A stretch of DNA of 64,000 nt from Brachybacterium sp. EE-P12 (GCF_003711805.1 NZ_QXCP01000005.1:62001-126000); one strand, 5' to 3'; shown: positions 36,159 to 47,154, counted from the first letter of the stretch. Program-made: numbers and translations. Notes: generated from the letters alone by a model not told the origin.

Positions 36159-36734
36159 ATGACCACTGCACTGCCCGCCGACCTCCAGAAGGACCTCGAG
36201 ACCGCCGGGTACTTCCCGCAGGCCGCCTCCCGGAGCATCGAGCGCTCCCTGCGCGGAGCGCGCGTGCTCACCCATCTGGTCCGGGCCGAGACGACCTTCG
36301 ACGGGCCGGAGGTGCGCCGCCACCTCACCGTCGTCGTGCTCACCGCCTCGCACCTGCTGATCACCCATCTGGACGACGACCCGGCCGATGCCCTGAACCC
36401 CAGTCAGGTCGTCTCCACCACCGAGCGGGTGCGGCTGCGCAGCATCTCGGTGACGGGCCTGTCCCAGGTCTTCGACACCGACGGTCAGCGCGCGACGGGC
36501 GCCGAGTCCGAGGTCACCCTCGGGGTGAGCTGGGACGGCAGTCGCCGTGTGGACCTCGAGCCGGCCGACTGCGGCGATCCCACCTGCCAGGCGGACCACG
36601 GCTACACCGGCACGACCTCCCCCTCGGACCTCGCCCTGCGCGTGAGCGCCCTGGCCGACGGCGATGCCGCGGTCGAGGCGGCCCTCGCCTTCCACGACCG
36701 GCTCGTCGAGGCGATCGACGCGCTCGAGGACTGA
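36159..36734 (+). CDS. DUF5998 family protein
   Basis: The function of this actinobacterial family is unknown. The 191-aa cytoplasmic protein begins MTTALPADLQKDLETAGYFP and contains VLTHLVRAETTFDGPEVRRH and LTVVVLTASHLLITHLDDD, the recognisable core. The start at 36159 matches the family N-terminus; an ATG at 36117 overlapping the upstream stop is possible but adds unrelated residues. GAGGAT lies 6 nt before the chosen ATG. The next gene follows after 5 bp, implying joint transcription. Confidence 0.85.
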   Translation: MTTALPADLQKDLETAGYFPQAASRSIERSLRGARVLTHLVRAETTFDGPEVRRHLTVVVLTASHLLITHLDDDPADALNPSQVVSTTERVRLRSISVTGLSQVFDTDGQRATGAESEVTLGVSWDGSRRVDLEPADCGDPTCQADHGYTGTTSPSDLALRVSALADGDAAVEAALAFHDRLVEAIDALED

Positions 36735-36739
36735 GCGCG

Positions 36740-37948
36740 GTGGCGACCGACCCGCGCCCCCTGCCCGGCGGGGACGCTCTGCCCGGCGAGAGCGGTCTGC
36801 CCGGCGGAGACGTCTCGCGCGGACGGACCCCGCCCGCCTGGCCCGAGGACCTGCTGCCGCCGCCTTTCGCCGCAGGGGAGCGGCCCGGGCAGCTCGACGT
36901 GCTCGCCCCGCTGCTGCGCGAGCCCGAGCCGGGGCGCGACCTCGTCGTGCTCCTGGACGGCGTCGGGGCGCAGCAGCTGGCCGAGCACCGGGCGCTCACC
37001 CCGACGCTGCGCCGCCTCGAGGACGCGACCTGCCAGGTGCGCACCGTCACCCCGGCGACCACCGCGACCGCCATGGTCTCCCTGCACACCGGCCTGCCCC
37101 CGCTCGAGCACGGGGTGCTCGGCTATCTCGCCCTCGACCCCGAGCGTGGCAGACCGGTGAACCAGCTCACCGGAGCGCCCGGCATCGACCCGCAGGCCTG
37201 GATGCCCGCGCCGACCCTGCTCGAGCGCTTCCCGCGCCGCGCGGTGCAGGTCGCCCCGGCCAAGCACGCCGGCTCCCACCTCAGCGGCGTCGCCTATCGC
37301 GGCTGGGAGTTCCTCGGGCACGGCCGCGGGGACCGGGTCGAGGCGGTCCGCACCGCCCTGCACCGGGGCGGCCCCGACGCCCTGGTCCATCTCCACGTCG
37401 ACGACGTCGACCACGCAGGGCACGTCCACGGCGTCGACTCCGAGGCCTGGCGCACGGCGCTCGCCGAGGTCGATGCGCTCGTGGGGACGCTCCTGCGCCG
37501 TCTGCCCCGTGGCACGCGCGTGCACGTCACGGCCGACCACGGGATGGTCGACACCTCCGCCGCGCGCACCGTGGACCTCGCCGAGCAGCCGCAGGTGCTC
37601 TCGCTGCTGGCCGAGGTGACGGGGGAGGCGCGGGTCCTGGCCCTGCACGCCGTGCCCGGGGAGGGCGCCGCCGAGGAGCTCGCCGAGCGGATGACAGCGC
37701 TGATGGGGGAGCGGGCGCTCGTGCTCAGCCGCGCCCAGGTGCTCGCGGCGGGCCTGCTCGCGCCGGCCGGCACCGACGTTCCCGCCCACGTGGCGGGACG
37801 CCTCCCGGAGGTGCTGGTCCTCGCGCGCGGCCGCTGGGGGGTGGACGACTTCTCCCGCCGCCCGGAGACGTCACGCCGCATGATCGGCGTGCACGGCTCG
37901 CTCACGCCGGCCGAGGCGGTCGTCCCGCTGGTGCGCGCGCAGACCTGA
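36740..37948 (+). CDS. Alkaline phosphatase superfamily nucleotide pyrophosphatase/phosphodiesterase
   Basis: This 402-aa enzyme of the NPP-type alkaline phosphatase superfamily probably hydrolyses phosphodiesters with two metal ions. Metal-site blocks are visible: DLVVLLDGVGAQQL, VTPATTATAMVSLHTGLPP (Thr nucleophile region), VHLHVDDVDHAGHVHG, and HVTADHGMVD. No signal peptide is seen, so it is likely cytoplasmic. The N-terminus carries three imperfect LPGGD-like hexapeptides encoded by 18-bp repeats. The start is GTG at 36740. Substrate unknown. Confidence 0.85.
   Translation: MATDPRPLPGGDALPGESGLPGGDVSRGRTPPAWPEDLLPPPFAAGERPGQLDVLAPLLREPEPGRDLVVLLDGVGAQQLAEHRALTPTLRRLEDATCQVRTVTPATTATAMVSLHTGLPPLEHGVLGYLALDPERGRPVNQLTGAPGIDPQAWMPAPTLLERFPRRAVQVAPAKHAGSHLSGVAYRGWEFLGHGRGDRVEAVRTALHRGGPDALVHLHVDDVDHAGHVHGVDSEAWRTALAEVDALVGTLLRRLPRGTRVHVTADHGMVDTSAARTVDLAEQPQVLSLLAEVTGEARVLALHAVPGEGAAEELAERMTALMGERALVLSRAQVLAAGLLAPAGTDVPAHVAGRLPEVLVLARGRWGVDDFSRRPETSRRMIGVHGSLTPAEAVVPLVRAQT
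36761..36814 (+). repeat. Three imperfect 18-bp tandem repeats inside the phosphodiesterase N-terminus
   Basis: Units 36761-36778, 36779-36796 and 36797-36814 all begin CTGCCCGGCG and encode LPGGDA, LPGESG and LPGGDV. They keep the reading frame and could vary in number between strains. Confidence 0.7.
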
Positions 37949-37980
37949 GCGCAGCCCGGGAGCGGGCGGACGGCTCAGGG

Positions 37981-38019
37981 CCCGCCGCGCGACCGGGCGC
38001 ACCGCCCGGGGCCGGCGGG
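37981..38019. terminator. Possible bidirectional terminator between the phosphodiesterase gene and sepH
   Basis: A 7-bp stem with 3-nt loop (37993-37999 with 38003-38009) is nested in a second complementary pair (37981-37987 with 38013-38019). The two stems are separated by short unpaired GC stretches, so the structure is weaker than the other terminators here. Confidence 0.4.
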
Positions 38020-38025
38020 GCGGGA

Positions 38026-39336
38026 TCAGTCGTGCTTGGAGCCGAAGACGATCTCGTCCCAGCTGGGCATCGAGGCGCGCTTGCTCTTCGCGCGACCGGG
38101 CTTCCGCGACGCCTTCCGGCCGTCCTCCGCACCATCGGACACCTCGTCCTGCGAGCCCTCGTCGTCCGCGGCCGCGCCTCCCGCCGCCGCGGCGTCGTCG
38201 AAGCCCGGCAGAGGGGTGAGGTCCACCGTGTCCTGGTAGCGGATCGCCGTCTCGTCCTCGGACGCCTCGGCGGGCTGCTCCTCGAGGTCGTCACCGGTCG
38301 CGGGATCGAGGCGCTCGGCCTCCGCGGCGCCCGGCTCCTCGCCGGCGCCCGGGAGATCGGTCGCCGCGTCGGTCGGGCTCGAGGTGTGCTCGCGCAGCGC
38401 CTCCGCATCGGGGTCGTGGGCACCGGGGGCCCGCGGGCCGTCCGCGGCGGCGGGGGCGATGTCGGTCGGGGCGGAGGAGCGCTGCGGATCGTCCTCGCGG
38501 CCGGCGGTCTCAGGGGCCTCCTCCTCGCCGGTCTCGTCCAGCCCCGACCAGACGGTCGCGGAGTCGTCCGGACGCGGCACGCTGCGCATGCCGCGGCGGG
38601 CGTTGAGCGCGTCGAGCTCGCTGTCCTCGAGCACCGAGGGATGCTCCTCGGCGACCGGCCGGCGCGGGGGCCAGGTCCGCTCGCGACGCGGGTCCCCGTC
38701 GCGGGAGCCGTCGGCCTCCTGGTCGTAGACCGAGCTCTTCACGGCCTGCAGCCGGCCTCGTCCGCGGCTCGGCTCCGGCGGCGCGTCCTCGTCGCTGATC
38801 CAGCGGGCCTCGTCGTCCACGGGGGAGACGGCGCGGGTCTCGACGTCGGCCGCCCAGTGGGCCTGGCGGGTGCGCCCGCCGGCGGAGAAGGTGAGCTCCA
38901 AGGTCCAGGTCCCGTCGGGGCGCCGCCAGGCGTCCCAGGCGACCTCGCCGGTCGCCTCGCGGGCGGCGAGCCGCTCGGCGACGACCTCCTGGAGTGCGGG
39001 GCCCCCGCGGCCGACGGGGAAGGTGCGGGCGCGCTGGGCGGTCCACTCGCGCTCGGCGAGCACGGGGCCCTCGTAGCGGCGCACGTGCTCGAGGGGGATC
39101 TCGGAGGTCTCCGAGATCTCCTCCGCGCTGCGCCCGGCACGGAGCATCGCCTGGATCTCCTTGGGGCGCAGGGGGGTGGCGTCGGCCGCCTGGATCATGC
39201 CCAGCGCGGGACGGTCCGAGCGCACCGCGGCACGCAGCGCGCGATCGATCCTCAGGGTGTACCGATCACCGTCGGAGTCGACCAGGAGCAGATGCTCCCC
39301 GTCGTCGTGGATCCCGTCGAGATCGAGCTCGCGCAT
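38026..39336 (-). CDS. sepH: Septation protein SepH
   Basis: SepH is an actinobacterial cell-division protein that, in Streptomyces and mycobacteria, binds FtsZ and promotes filament assembly. The N-terminal DUF3071 domain (about 1-185) includes a helix-turn-helix-like segment (LRPKEIQAMLRAGRSAEEIS, then ETSEIPLEHVRRYEGPV). The middle is long, acidic and disordered. The C-terminus ends in the conserved basic region and PSWDEIVFGSKHD. At 436 aa it is of usual size. The ATG at 39336 has GAGAGGA 6 nt upstream, and TAGACT (minus strand, 39390-39395) may be its -10 box. Confidence 0.93.
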   Translation of the reverse strand: MRELDLDGIHDDGEHLLLVDSDGDRYTLRIDRALRAAVRSDRPALGMIQAADATPLRPKEIQAMLRAGRSAEEISETSEIPLEHVRRYEGPVLAEREWTAQRARTFPVGRGGPALQEVVAERLAAREATGEVAWDAWRRPDGTWTLELTFSAGGRTRQAHWAADVETRAVSPVDDEARWISDEDAPPEPSRGRGRLQAVKSSVYDQEADGSRDGDPRRERTWPPRRPVAEEHPSVLEDSELDALNARRGMRSVPRPDDSATVWSGLDETGEEEAPETAGREDDPQRSSAPTDIAPAAADGPRAPGAHDPDAEALREHTSSPTDAATDLPGAGEEPGAAEAERLDPATGDDLEEQPAEASEDETAIRYQDTVDLTPLPGFDDAAAAGGAAADDEGSQDEVSDGAEDGRKASRKPGRAKSKRASMPSWDEIVFGSKHD

Positions 39337-39639
39337 CGTCGTCCTCTCCGTCCGAGAATCGCCTCGGAGCCTGGTCGCTCGCAGGCACAGTCTAGGCCGT
39401 GACCCTATCGCGCCCGACCTGGGCGCGGACGGGACGCGCCGGGGAGGCGGCCGGCTCCTCCGCGACCGCCGCGGCACCCCTGACACGCGTGTTGCCGCCC
39501 ACGGGGAGCTCTGCAATAATGCCGCCGCATTCAGCGTTGGGACCCGGACCGGTCGGATGCGGTCCCTGTGGCCGCACCGACGCGGAGATGCCCCCACCCA
39601 GGTCGTACGACCCCGCAGACAACCAGGAACGGACCGTAG
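39337..39639. other. 303-bp divergent intergenic region of sepH and the DUF4193 gene
   Basis: No gene is seen. It holds a candidate sepH -10 (39390-39395, minus strand), a strong vegetative-type promoter for the DUF4193 gene (39492-39520), and a 113-nt leader for the latter without an obvious riboswitch fold. Confidence 0.6.
39492..39520 (+). promoter_or_regulatory. Strong vegetative promoter of the DUF4193 gene
   Basis: TTGCCG (39492-39497) and AATAAT (39515-39520) are spaced by 17 bp, and TG precedes the -10 in the extended-10 position (39512-39513). It is the closest match to the sigma-70 consensus in the window. The AT-rich -10 stands out from its surroundings. Confidence 0.65.
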
Positions 39640-39942
39640 ATGGCCACTGATTACGACGCCCCGCGCAAGAACGACGACGAGTCGAACGACGACTCCATCG
39701 AGGAGCTGAAGGGCCGGCGGAACGAGGCGGCGACCCCCACGGTCGACGAGGACGAGGCCGAGGCGGCCGACTCCTACGAGCTCCCCGGCGCGGACCTCTC
39801 CGGCGAGGAGCTGTCCGTGCGGGTGCTGCCCCGCCAGGCCGACGAGTTCACCTGCGCCAGCTGCTTCCTCGTGAAGCACCGCAGCCAGATCGATCACGTC
39901 GAGGGCACCCTCATCATCTGCAAGGAGTGCGCGGCGGCCTGA
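39640..39942 (+). CDS. DUF4193 family protein
   Basis: This is a 100-aa protein of an actinobacterial family with unknown function. A very acidic N-terminal half precedes a compact C-terminal domain, EFTCASCFLVKHRSQIDHVE and IICKECAA. Its two C-x2-C pairs probably bind zinc. The same family lies beside dut, DUF3093 and sepH in other actinobacteria (Rv2699c region). A strong promoter upstream suggests high expression. Confidence 0.93.
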   Translation: MATDYDAPRKNDDESNDDSIEELKGRRNEAATPTVDEDEAEAADSYELPGADLSGEELSVRVLPRQADEFTCASCFLVKHRSQIDHVEGTLIICKECAAA

Positions 39943-39991
39943 TCCGTCGCGCGGGCGCCGCGCGTCGGCCCCGCCTCGCAGGAGAACCGGA

Positions 39992-40019
39992 ACGGCACCT
40001 CCCTCCGGGGAGGTGCCGT
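39992..40019. terminator. Terminator hairpin between DUF4193 and DUF3093 genes
   Basis: A perfect 12-bp stem (39992-40003 with 40008-40019) with a 4-nt loop lies between two convergent genes. Confidence 0.75.
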
Positions 40020-40061
40020 CGTGCTTCCCGGACTCGGGCGGCCCGTCCCGGGCGCTGCGGC

Positions 40062-40565
40062 TCAGGCGGCGCGGCGCGCCTGCTGCTGGGCGGTGCGCAG
40101 GGCGAGGGCGAGATCCTCCGGACGCCGGGTCGAGGCGACCCACGCGGTGGTCGGGTCCTCCTCGTCCAGCACCTCCACCCGCAGTCCTTCCCGCGTCCAC
40201 CCGCGCACCGAGTGGTGCGCCAGCGGCTCGAAGTCCTGGCCGATCGTGAGCGCCCACTCCTCGCCCCGACGCACCTCCGGCTCGCCCAGCAGCGTCACGT
40301 CGATCTGCGCCCGGCCCAGCCGGAAGACGCCGCCGGAGACCTCGAGCACGGGGGAGTAGGCCAGGAGCACCGCGATCGCCGCGATCACGGCGAGGACCGA
40401 CAGTGCGATCGCGGCAGGAAGGCTCAGGGGCACGATCACGAGGCCGAGCGCGGCGCCGATCACGATGCCGATCACCCAGGTCCCGACCCCGGGGAGGAGG
40501 CGCTCGCGGTAGAGCGGCTCCTGAGCGGCGGGAACGGCGGCGGGCGACGCGGCGGAGTCGGGCAT
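40062..40565 (-). CDS. DUF3093 family membrane protein
   Basis: This 167-aa protein has two adjacent membrane helices near the N-terminus (TWVIGIVIGAALGLVIVPLS and AIALSVLAVIAAIAVLLAYS). A C-terminal soluble domain follows with LEVSGGVFRLGRAQIDVTLL and the conserved DEEDPTTAWVASTRRPEDLA. The family is actinobacterial, always near dut, with no known function. It diverges from dut by 75 bp. The ATG start has GAGGG unusually close. Confidence 0.9.
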   Translation of the reverse strand: MPDSAASPAAVPAAQEPLYRERLLPGVGTWVIGIVIGAALGLVIVPLSLPAAIALSVLAVIAAIAVLLAYSPVLEVSGGVFRLGRAQIDVTLLGEPEVRRGEEWALTIGQDFEPLAHHSVRGWTREGLRVEVLDEEDPTTAWVASTRRPEDLALALRTAQQQARRAA

Positions 40566-40627
40566 GCCCTCATGATCTCACGCCCCGGCTGGACGCCGGG
40601 GTGCGCGAGCGGGCGCCCCGCACCCCA

Positions 40628-40633
40628 TACGCT
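40628..40633 (+). promoter_or_regulatory. Candidate -10 box, leaderless start of dut
   Basis: TACGCT ends 7 nt before the ATG at 40641. The intervening run of G residues is not positioned as a ribosome-binding site. Confidence 0.5.
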
Positions 40634-40640
40634 GGGGGTC

Positions 40641-41129
40641 ATGTCTGCCGAGCCTGCCGATCCCGCCGCCCCCGCGCCGCTGCGCCTCCGCCGCACCGGC
40701 GACGCCCCGCTCCCGCACCGCGCCCACGCCGACGACGCCGGCCTCGACCTCGCCAGCGCCGAGGACCTCGTGATCCCCGCCGGCGGGCGGGCCCTGGTCG
40801 ACACCGGGCTCGCGGTCGCCCTGCCGGCCGGCACGGTGGGCCTGGTCTGCCCGCGCTCGGGCCTCGCCGCGAAGCACGGGATCACCGTGCTGAACGGCCC
40901 CGGTATCGTGGATGCCGGCTATCGCGGACCGCTCAAGGTGGCGCTGCACAACACCGATGCGAGCGAGGACTTCGCCCTCCACATCGGGGACCGGATCGCG
41001 CAGCTCGTGGTGGTGCCGTTCCTGGCCCCCGTGCTGCAGGAGGTCGACGACCTCGAGGAGACCGAGCGCGCCTCGGCCGGCTTCGGCTCGAGCGGCGGCT
41101 TCGGCGACGCTCACCATCAGGAGGGATGA
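40641..41129 (+). CDS. dut: dUTP diphosphatase
   Basis: The enzyme hydrolyses dUTP to dUMP, keeping uracil out of DNA and feeding thymidylate synthesis. It is a 162-aa trimeric dUTPase. The five motifs are present in order: AHADDAGLDLAS, PRSGLAAKHG, GIVDAGYRGPLKVALHN, GDRIAQLVV, and the C-terminal RASAGFGSSGGFG that closes over the active site. It leads a dut-DUF3710-DUF3159 cluster. The ATG follows a TACGCT leaderless box. Confidence 0.96.
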   Translation: MSAEPADPAAPAPLRLRRTGDAPLPHRAHADDAGLDLASAEDLVIPAGGRALVDTGLAVALPAGTVGLVCPRSGLAAKHGITVLNGPGIVDAGYRGPLKVALHNTDASEDFALHIGDRIAQLVVVPFLAPVLQEVDDLEETERASAGFGSSGGFGDAHHQEG

Positions 41130-41131
41130 TC

Positions 41132-41920
41132 ATGGGACTGTTCTCCCGCAGGAAGCGGCAGGAGCCCGAGGAGGTCGGGGGGCCGCGGAGCCCCGACGTC
41201 GCGGAGCTCGACGACGGCGGCGCCGGCACGGACGAGGCCGGCGAGGAGTCGGCCGCCGTCGAGACGGCGGCCGAGGAGGCCTCTGACTCCACGGAGGACG
41301 CCCCGCGGCCGGATCACCTCGAGGACGGCCCCTACGACGAGGCCGACGCCCCCGAGGAGGACCGGATCGACCTCGGCGGCCTCCTCGTGCCGACGGTCGA
41401 CGGCATGGAGCTGCGGATGGAGGTGGACCAGCGCACCAGCGCCGTGACCGGGGCGAACCTCGTCATCGAGGGCTCCTCGCTGCAAGTCCAGGCCTTCGCC
41501 GCGCCGAAGTCCCGCGGACTCTGGGAGGACGTGCGCACCTCGCTGCGGGACTCGGTGGTCAAGCAGGGCGGCACCGCCGAGACCCGCCCGGGCGTGTTCG
41601 GCACCGAGCTGATCACCCGCCTTCCCGTCAAGCGCGCCGACGGGCGCACCAGCTACCGCCCCGCCCGCTTCCTCGGCATCGACGGCCGACGCTGGTTCCT
41701 GCGCGCCATCCTCACCGGCAAGGCGCTCGGCGACCCCGAGCAGTCCCGTCGCTTCGAGACCCTGGTCTCCCGCCTGGTCGTCGTGCGCGGCACCGAGGCG
41801 ATGGCGCCGCAGGAGCTCATCCCGATGCACCTTCCCGGGGAGCGCCCCGGGCTCAGCCAGATCCGCTCCGGCCCCCTGGACCCGCTCGCGCGGGGGCCCG
41901 AGATCACCGAGATCGGATGA
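41132..41920 (+). CDS. DUF3710 family protein
   Basis: This 262-aa actinobacterial protein is of unknown function. A basic start (MGLFSRRKRQ) and an acidic linker precede the conserved domain from about residue 75 (DRIDLGGLLVPTVDGMELRM, SLQVQAFAAPKSRGLWEDVR, RFLGIDGRRWFLRAILTGKA). I chose the ATG at 41132 rather than 41126, since AGGAGG is at a proper distance only for the former. It is 2 bp after dut and overlaps the next gene by 4 bp. Confidence 0.9.
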   Translation: MGLFSRRKRQEPEEVGGPRSPDVAELDDGGAGTDEAGEESAAVETAAEEASDSTEDAPRPDHLEDGPYDEADAPEEDRIDLGGLLVPTVDGMELRMEVDQRTSAVTGANLVIEGSSLQVQAFAAPKSRGLWEDVRTSLRDSVVKQGGTAETRPGVFGTELITRLPVKRADGRTSYRPARFLGIDGRRWFLRAILTGKALGDPEQSRRFETLVSRLVVVRGTEAMAPQELIPMHLPGERPGLSQIRSGPLDPLARGPEITEIG

Positions 41921-42642
41921 GCAGGCACCGACGCGGCGAGGACCCCGCCGCCGAGCGCTCCGCCGCCCCTGTGCCGCAGTCGCCGCCCGAGGCGGAGGAC
42001 GGCCCCGCCGCCCGCAGCGGCCTCGGGGCCGTGCTGCACGAGGAGGAGTTCTCCGTCGCCGACGCGATCGGCGGGCGACGCGGGATCATCGAGTCCGTGC
42101 TGCCGACGCTGCTGTTCGTCGTGATCTTCGTCGCCACCGGCGCGGTGGCGCTCGCGGCGGGAGCGGCGGTCGCCGCGGTCGTGGTGATGCTCGTGGTGCG
42201 GCTCGTGCAGCGCCAGAGCCCCTCGACCGTGATCGGCGGGCTGCTCGGCGTCGCCCTCGGCGCGATCCTGGCCGTCCGCTCCGGGGAGGGCTCGGACTTC
42301 TACTGGCCGGGGATCCTCACCAACGCGGTCTCCCTCGCGGTGCTGCTGCTCTCCCTCGCGCTCCGCCGTCCCCTGGTCGGCGTGCTCGTCGCGCTGCTCG
42401 ACCCGCGGGTGAAGGACTGGCGCGAGCACGAGGACGGGCGCCGGGTCTACACCCGCGCCACGCTCCTGTTCGTCGGGCTCTACGCCGCCAAGCTCGCCGT
42501 GCAGCTGCCGCTGCTGCTGACCGGGCACGTCGCCGCCCTCGGCGCGGCGAAGATCGCGATGGGGCTGCCGGCCTTCGCCGTGCTCGCCTATCTGGTCTGG
42601 CTCATGCACCGCGGCCTCCTCACGCGCCGCGGGCTGCGCTGA
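41917..42642 (+). CDS. DUF3159 family membrane protein
   Basis: This 241-aa membrane protein has about six helices. The family-defining part begins SVADAIGGRRGIIESVLPTL, and continues with the helical blocks LLFVVIFVATGAVALAAGAA, GLLGVALGAILAV and NAVSLAVLLLSLAL. Function unknown. The start ATG overlaps the DUF3710 stop (ATGA). In mycobacteria an OB-fold gene and Trk potassium genes lie near this position; here the next gene is the RNA methyltransferase. Confidence 0.9.
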   Translation: MSRHRRGEDPAAERSAAPVPQSPPEAEDGPAARSGLGAVLHEEEFSVADAIGGRRGIIESVLPTLLFVVIFVATGAVALAAGAAVAAVVVMLVVRLVQRQSPSTVIGGLLGVALGAILAVRSGEGSDFYWPGILTNAVSLAVLLLSLALRRPLVGVLVALLDPRVKDWREHEDGRRVYTRATLLFVGLYAAKLAVQLPLLLTGHVAALGAAKIAMGLPAFAVLAYLVWLMHRGLLTRRGLR

Positions 42643-42764
42643 GCTCGAGCCCCTGCGGTCATCGGATCGTCCACAGGATGAGATGATGGTGACCGAAGTG
42701 CCCGCCGTACGCAGTGCCGTCGTCCGAGCCGCGGCTCGGGCCCGGAGTGGAGGAGTGTGGTCCG

Positions 42765-44087
42765 ATGACCCCCGATGTCGACAGCGCGCCGAGCAGCCCC
42801 GCCCTCGGTGACCGCCTCCTCACGCTGACCGCCGGCCCGCCCGCAGCAGGAGGCACCTTCGTGGCCCGCCATGAGGGCCGCGTCGTGTTCGTGCGCGGCA
42901 CCGCCCCGGGCGAGACCGTCACCGCGCGGCTCCTCGAGGACCCGCGCGAGAAGGCCGATGCACGGTTCTGGCGCGCCGAGGCGCTGGACGTGCTCGAGGC
43001 CGGACCGGACCGCGTCCCGTCCGTCTGGGAGGAGGCCGGGGTCGACGGCGTCGGCGGCGCGGAGTGGGCGCACATCGCCCTGCCCGCCCAGCGCCGGATC
43101 GCGAGCGAGGTCATGCAGGAGCTGCTGCGGCGCGCCGGGGTGACGAGCTTCCCCATCGAGCAGGTGCAGGTCGAGCCCGCCCCGCACGACGTCGACGGGC
43201 TCGGCTGGCGCACCCGGGTGCGCTACGCCGTCGGCCCCGACGGGGAGGTGGGCATGCGCGGCTGGCGCTCGCACGAGGTGCGCCCCGTCGGCGCGGACCC
43301 GCTCTCCGCGGAGGCGGTGCGGGCGCTGCGCCTGGGGGAGTGGACCGCCCCCGAGGGCGCCGAGGCCGTCGACGCCGTCGCCCCCTCGGCGGGACCTGCC
43401 TCGGTCGTGCTCATCGGCCGGGACCTGGACCCCGAGAGCATCGAGATCCCCGAGAGCTGGGGGGACGCCGACGTCGCGGTCCGCACCGCGCGGGGCCTCG
43501 TCCCGCTGCGCGGCGACGGCACCGTCCACGAGCGGCTCGGCGACCGCCTGTTCACCGTGAGCGCGACCGGCTTCTGGCAGTCCCACCGCCGTGCCGCCGA
43601 GCTGCTCACCGAGGTCGTCGGCCGGGTGCTCGAGGCCCCCGTCGGCGGCAGCGCCTGGGACCTCTACGGAGGGGTTGGCGTGTTCGCGGCCCTCGCCGCG
43701 GAGCAGGTCGGCCCGGACGGCTCGGTCGTCTCCGTCGAGGGCAACCGTCGCGCCTCCCAGCTCGCCGCCCAGAACCTCGAGGACCTCCCGCAGGCCGCGA
43801 CCGCGACCGCCGATGTCCCGGACTGGGTGCGCGCCCGTCGCGGCGGGGTCGACGTCGTGGTCCTGGACCCGCCCCGCGCGGGGGCCGGCGTCGAGCTGAT
43901 GGGGCTGCTCGCCTCCGCGGTGCGTCGGCGCATCGTGTACGTCTCGTGCGAGCCCGCGACCCTCGCCCGCGACCTCGCCGCGATCGAGTCGAAGGGCTGG
44001 CGGATCGCGGATCTGCGCGCCTTCGACCTCTTCCCGCACACGCACCACGTCGAGTCGGTCGCGGTCCTCGAGCCCGTCGCCTCCTGA
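42765..44087 (+). CDS. TrmA/RumA-family RNA (uracil-C5) methyltransferase lacking the Fe-S cysteines
   Basis: The protein is predicted to methylate a uridine in tRNA or rRNA using S-adenosylmethionine. It is 440 aa. The SAM-binding AWDLYGGVGVFAALAAEQVG, catalytic DPPRAGAG and the nucleophile cysteine in IVYVSCEPATLARDLA are intact. The N-terminal region that carries the [4Fe-4S] cysteines in RumA here reads SVWEEAGVDGVGGAEWAHIA, without any cysteine; the whole protein has only one. GGAGGAG precedes the ATG at 42765. It is the counterpart of Rv2689c by position. Confidence 0.88.
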   Translation: MTPDVDSAPSSPALGDRLLTLTAGPPAAGGTFVARHEGRVVFVRGTAPGETVTARLLEDPREKADARFWRAEALDVLEAGPDRVPSVWEEAGVDGVGGAEWAHIALPAQRRIASEVMQELLRRAGVTSFPIEQVQVEPAPHDVDGLGWRTRVRYAVGPDGEVGMRGWRSHEVRPVGADPLSAEAVRALRLGEWTAPEGAEAVDAVAPSAGPASVVLIGRDLDPESIEIPESWGDADVAVRTARGLVPLRGDGTVHERLGDRLFTVSATGFWQSHRRAAELLTEVVGRVLEAPVGGSAWDLYGGVGVFAALAAEQVGPDGSVVSVEGNRRASQLAAQNLEDLPQAATATADVPDWVRARRGGVDVVVLDPPRAGAGVELMGLLASAVRRRIVYVSCEPATLARDLAAIESKGWRIADLRAFDLFPHTHHVESVAVLEPVAS

Positions 44088-44144
44088 GCCCGCGACACGC
44101 ACCTCGAAGCTGACGACCTGTCAGCACCATGCCCTCCTGCGTGG

Positions 44145-44170
44145 TACTATTTATCTTGACTTCAAGATAA
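44145..44170 (+). promoter_or_regulatory. MarR-like palindrome abutting a -10 box upstream of aconitase
   Basis: TACTAT (44145-44150) resembles a -10 box. Directly after it, TTATCTTGA (44151-44159), CT, and TCAAGATAA (44162-44170) form a perfect 9-bp-arm palindrome, so a bound protein would cover the transcription start. The TCTTGA-N2-TCAAGA architecture is typical of MarR-family operators. The element is very AT-rich for this genome. A second -10 candidate, TACGAT (44265-44270), lies nearer acnA. Confidence 0.6.
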
Positions 44171-44305
44171 CTGCCGGGGATCCCCCTCGGCACCCCTCTC
44201 CCGCCCTCGCTCCGCGCTGCGCGAGCGAGGTGCGCGTTCGGCCGCCCTGCGCGGGCCGCGCGCCTACGATGGAGGGGTCGAACACCTACCGAAGGAGAGC
44301 GTCCG

Positions 44306-47101
<2,796 letters not shown>

Positions 47102-47154
47102 GGCACGCGCCGCACGGCGAAAGGCACATGCCCGCCCCGTGAGCGTCTGCTCTC

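Noticed and set aside
33310-36171. 953-codon minus-strand frame opposite the PatA-like gene
   Set aside because: Composition is Arg/Gly/His-rich shadow without domains, while the plus strand encodes a clear GNAT/acyl-CoA synthetase protein.
37981-38019. Strong terminator call between the phosphodiesterase gene and sepH
   Set aside because: Stems are interrupted and short compared with other terminators here; kept only as a low-confidence entry.
44151-44170. Reading TTGACT inside the palindrome as a -35 box for acnA
   Set aside because: No -10-like hexamer lies 16-18 bp downstream (the position reads GATCCC). The upstream TACTAT fits better, with the palindrome at the start site.
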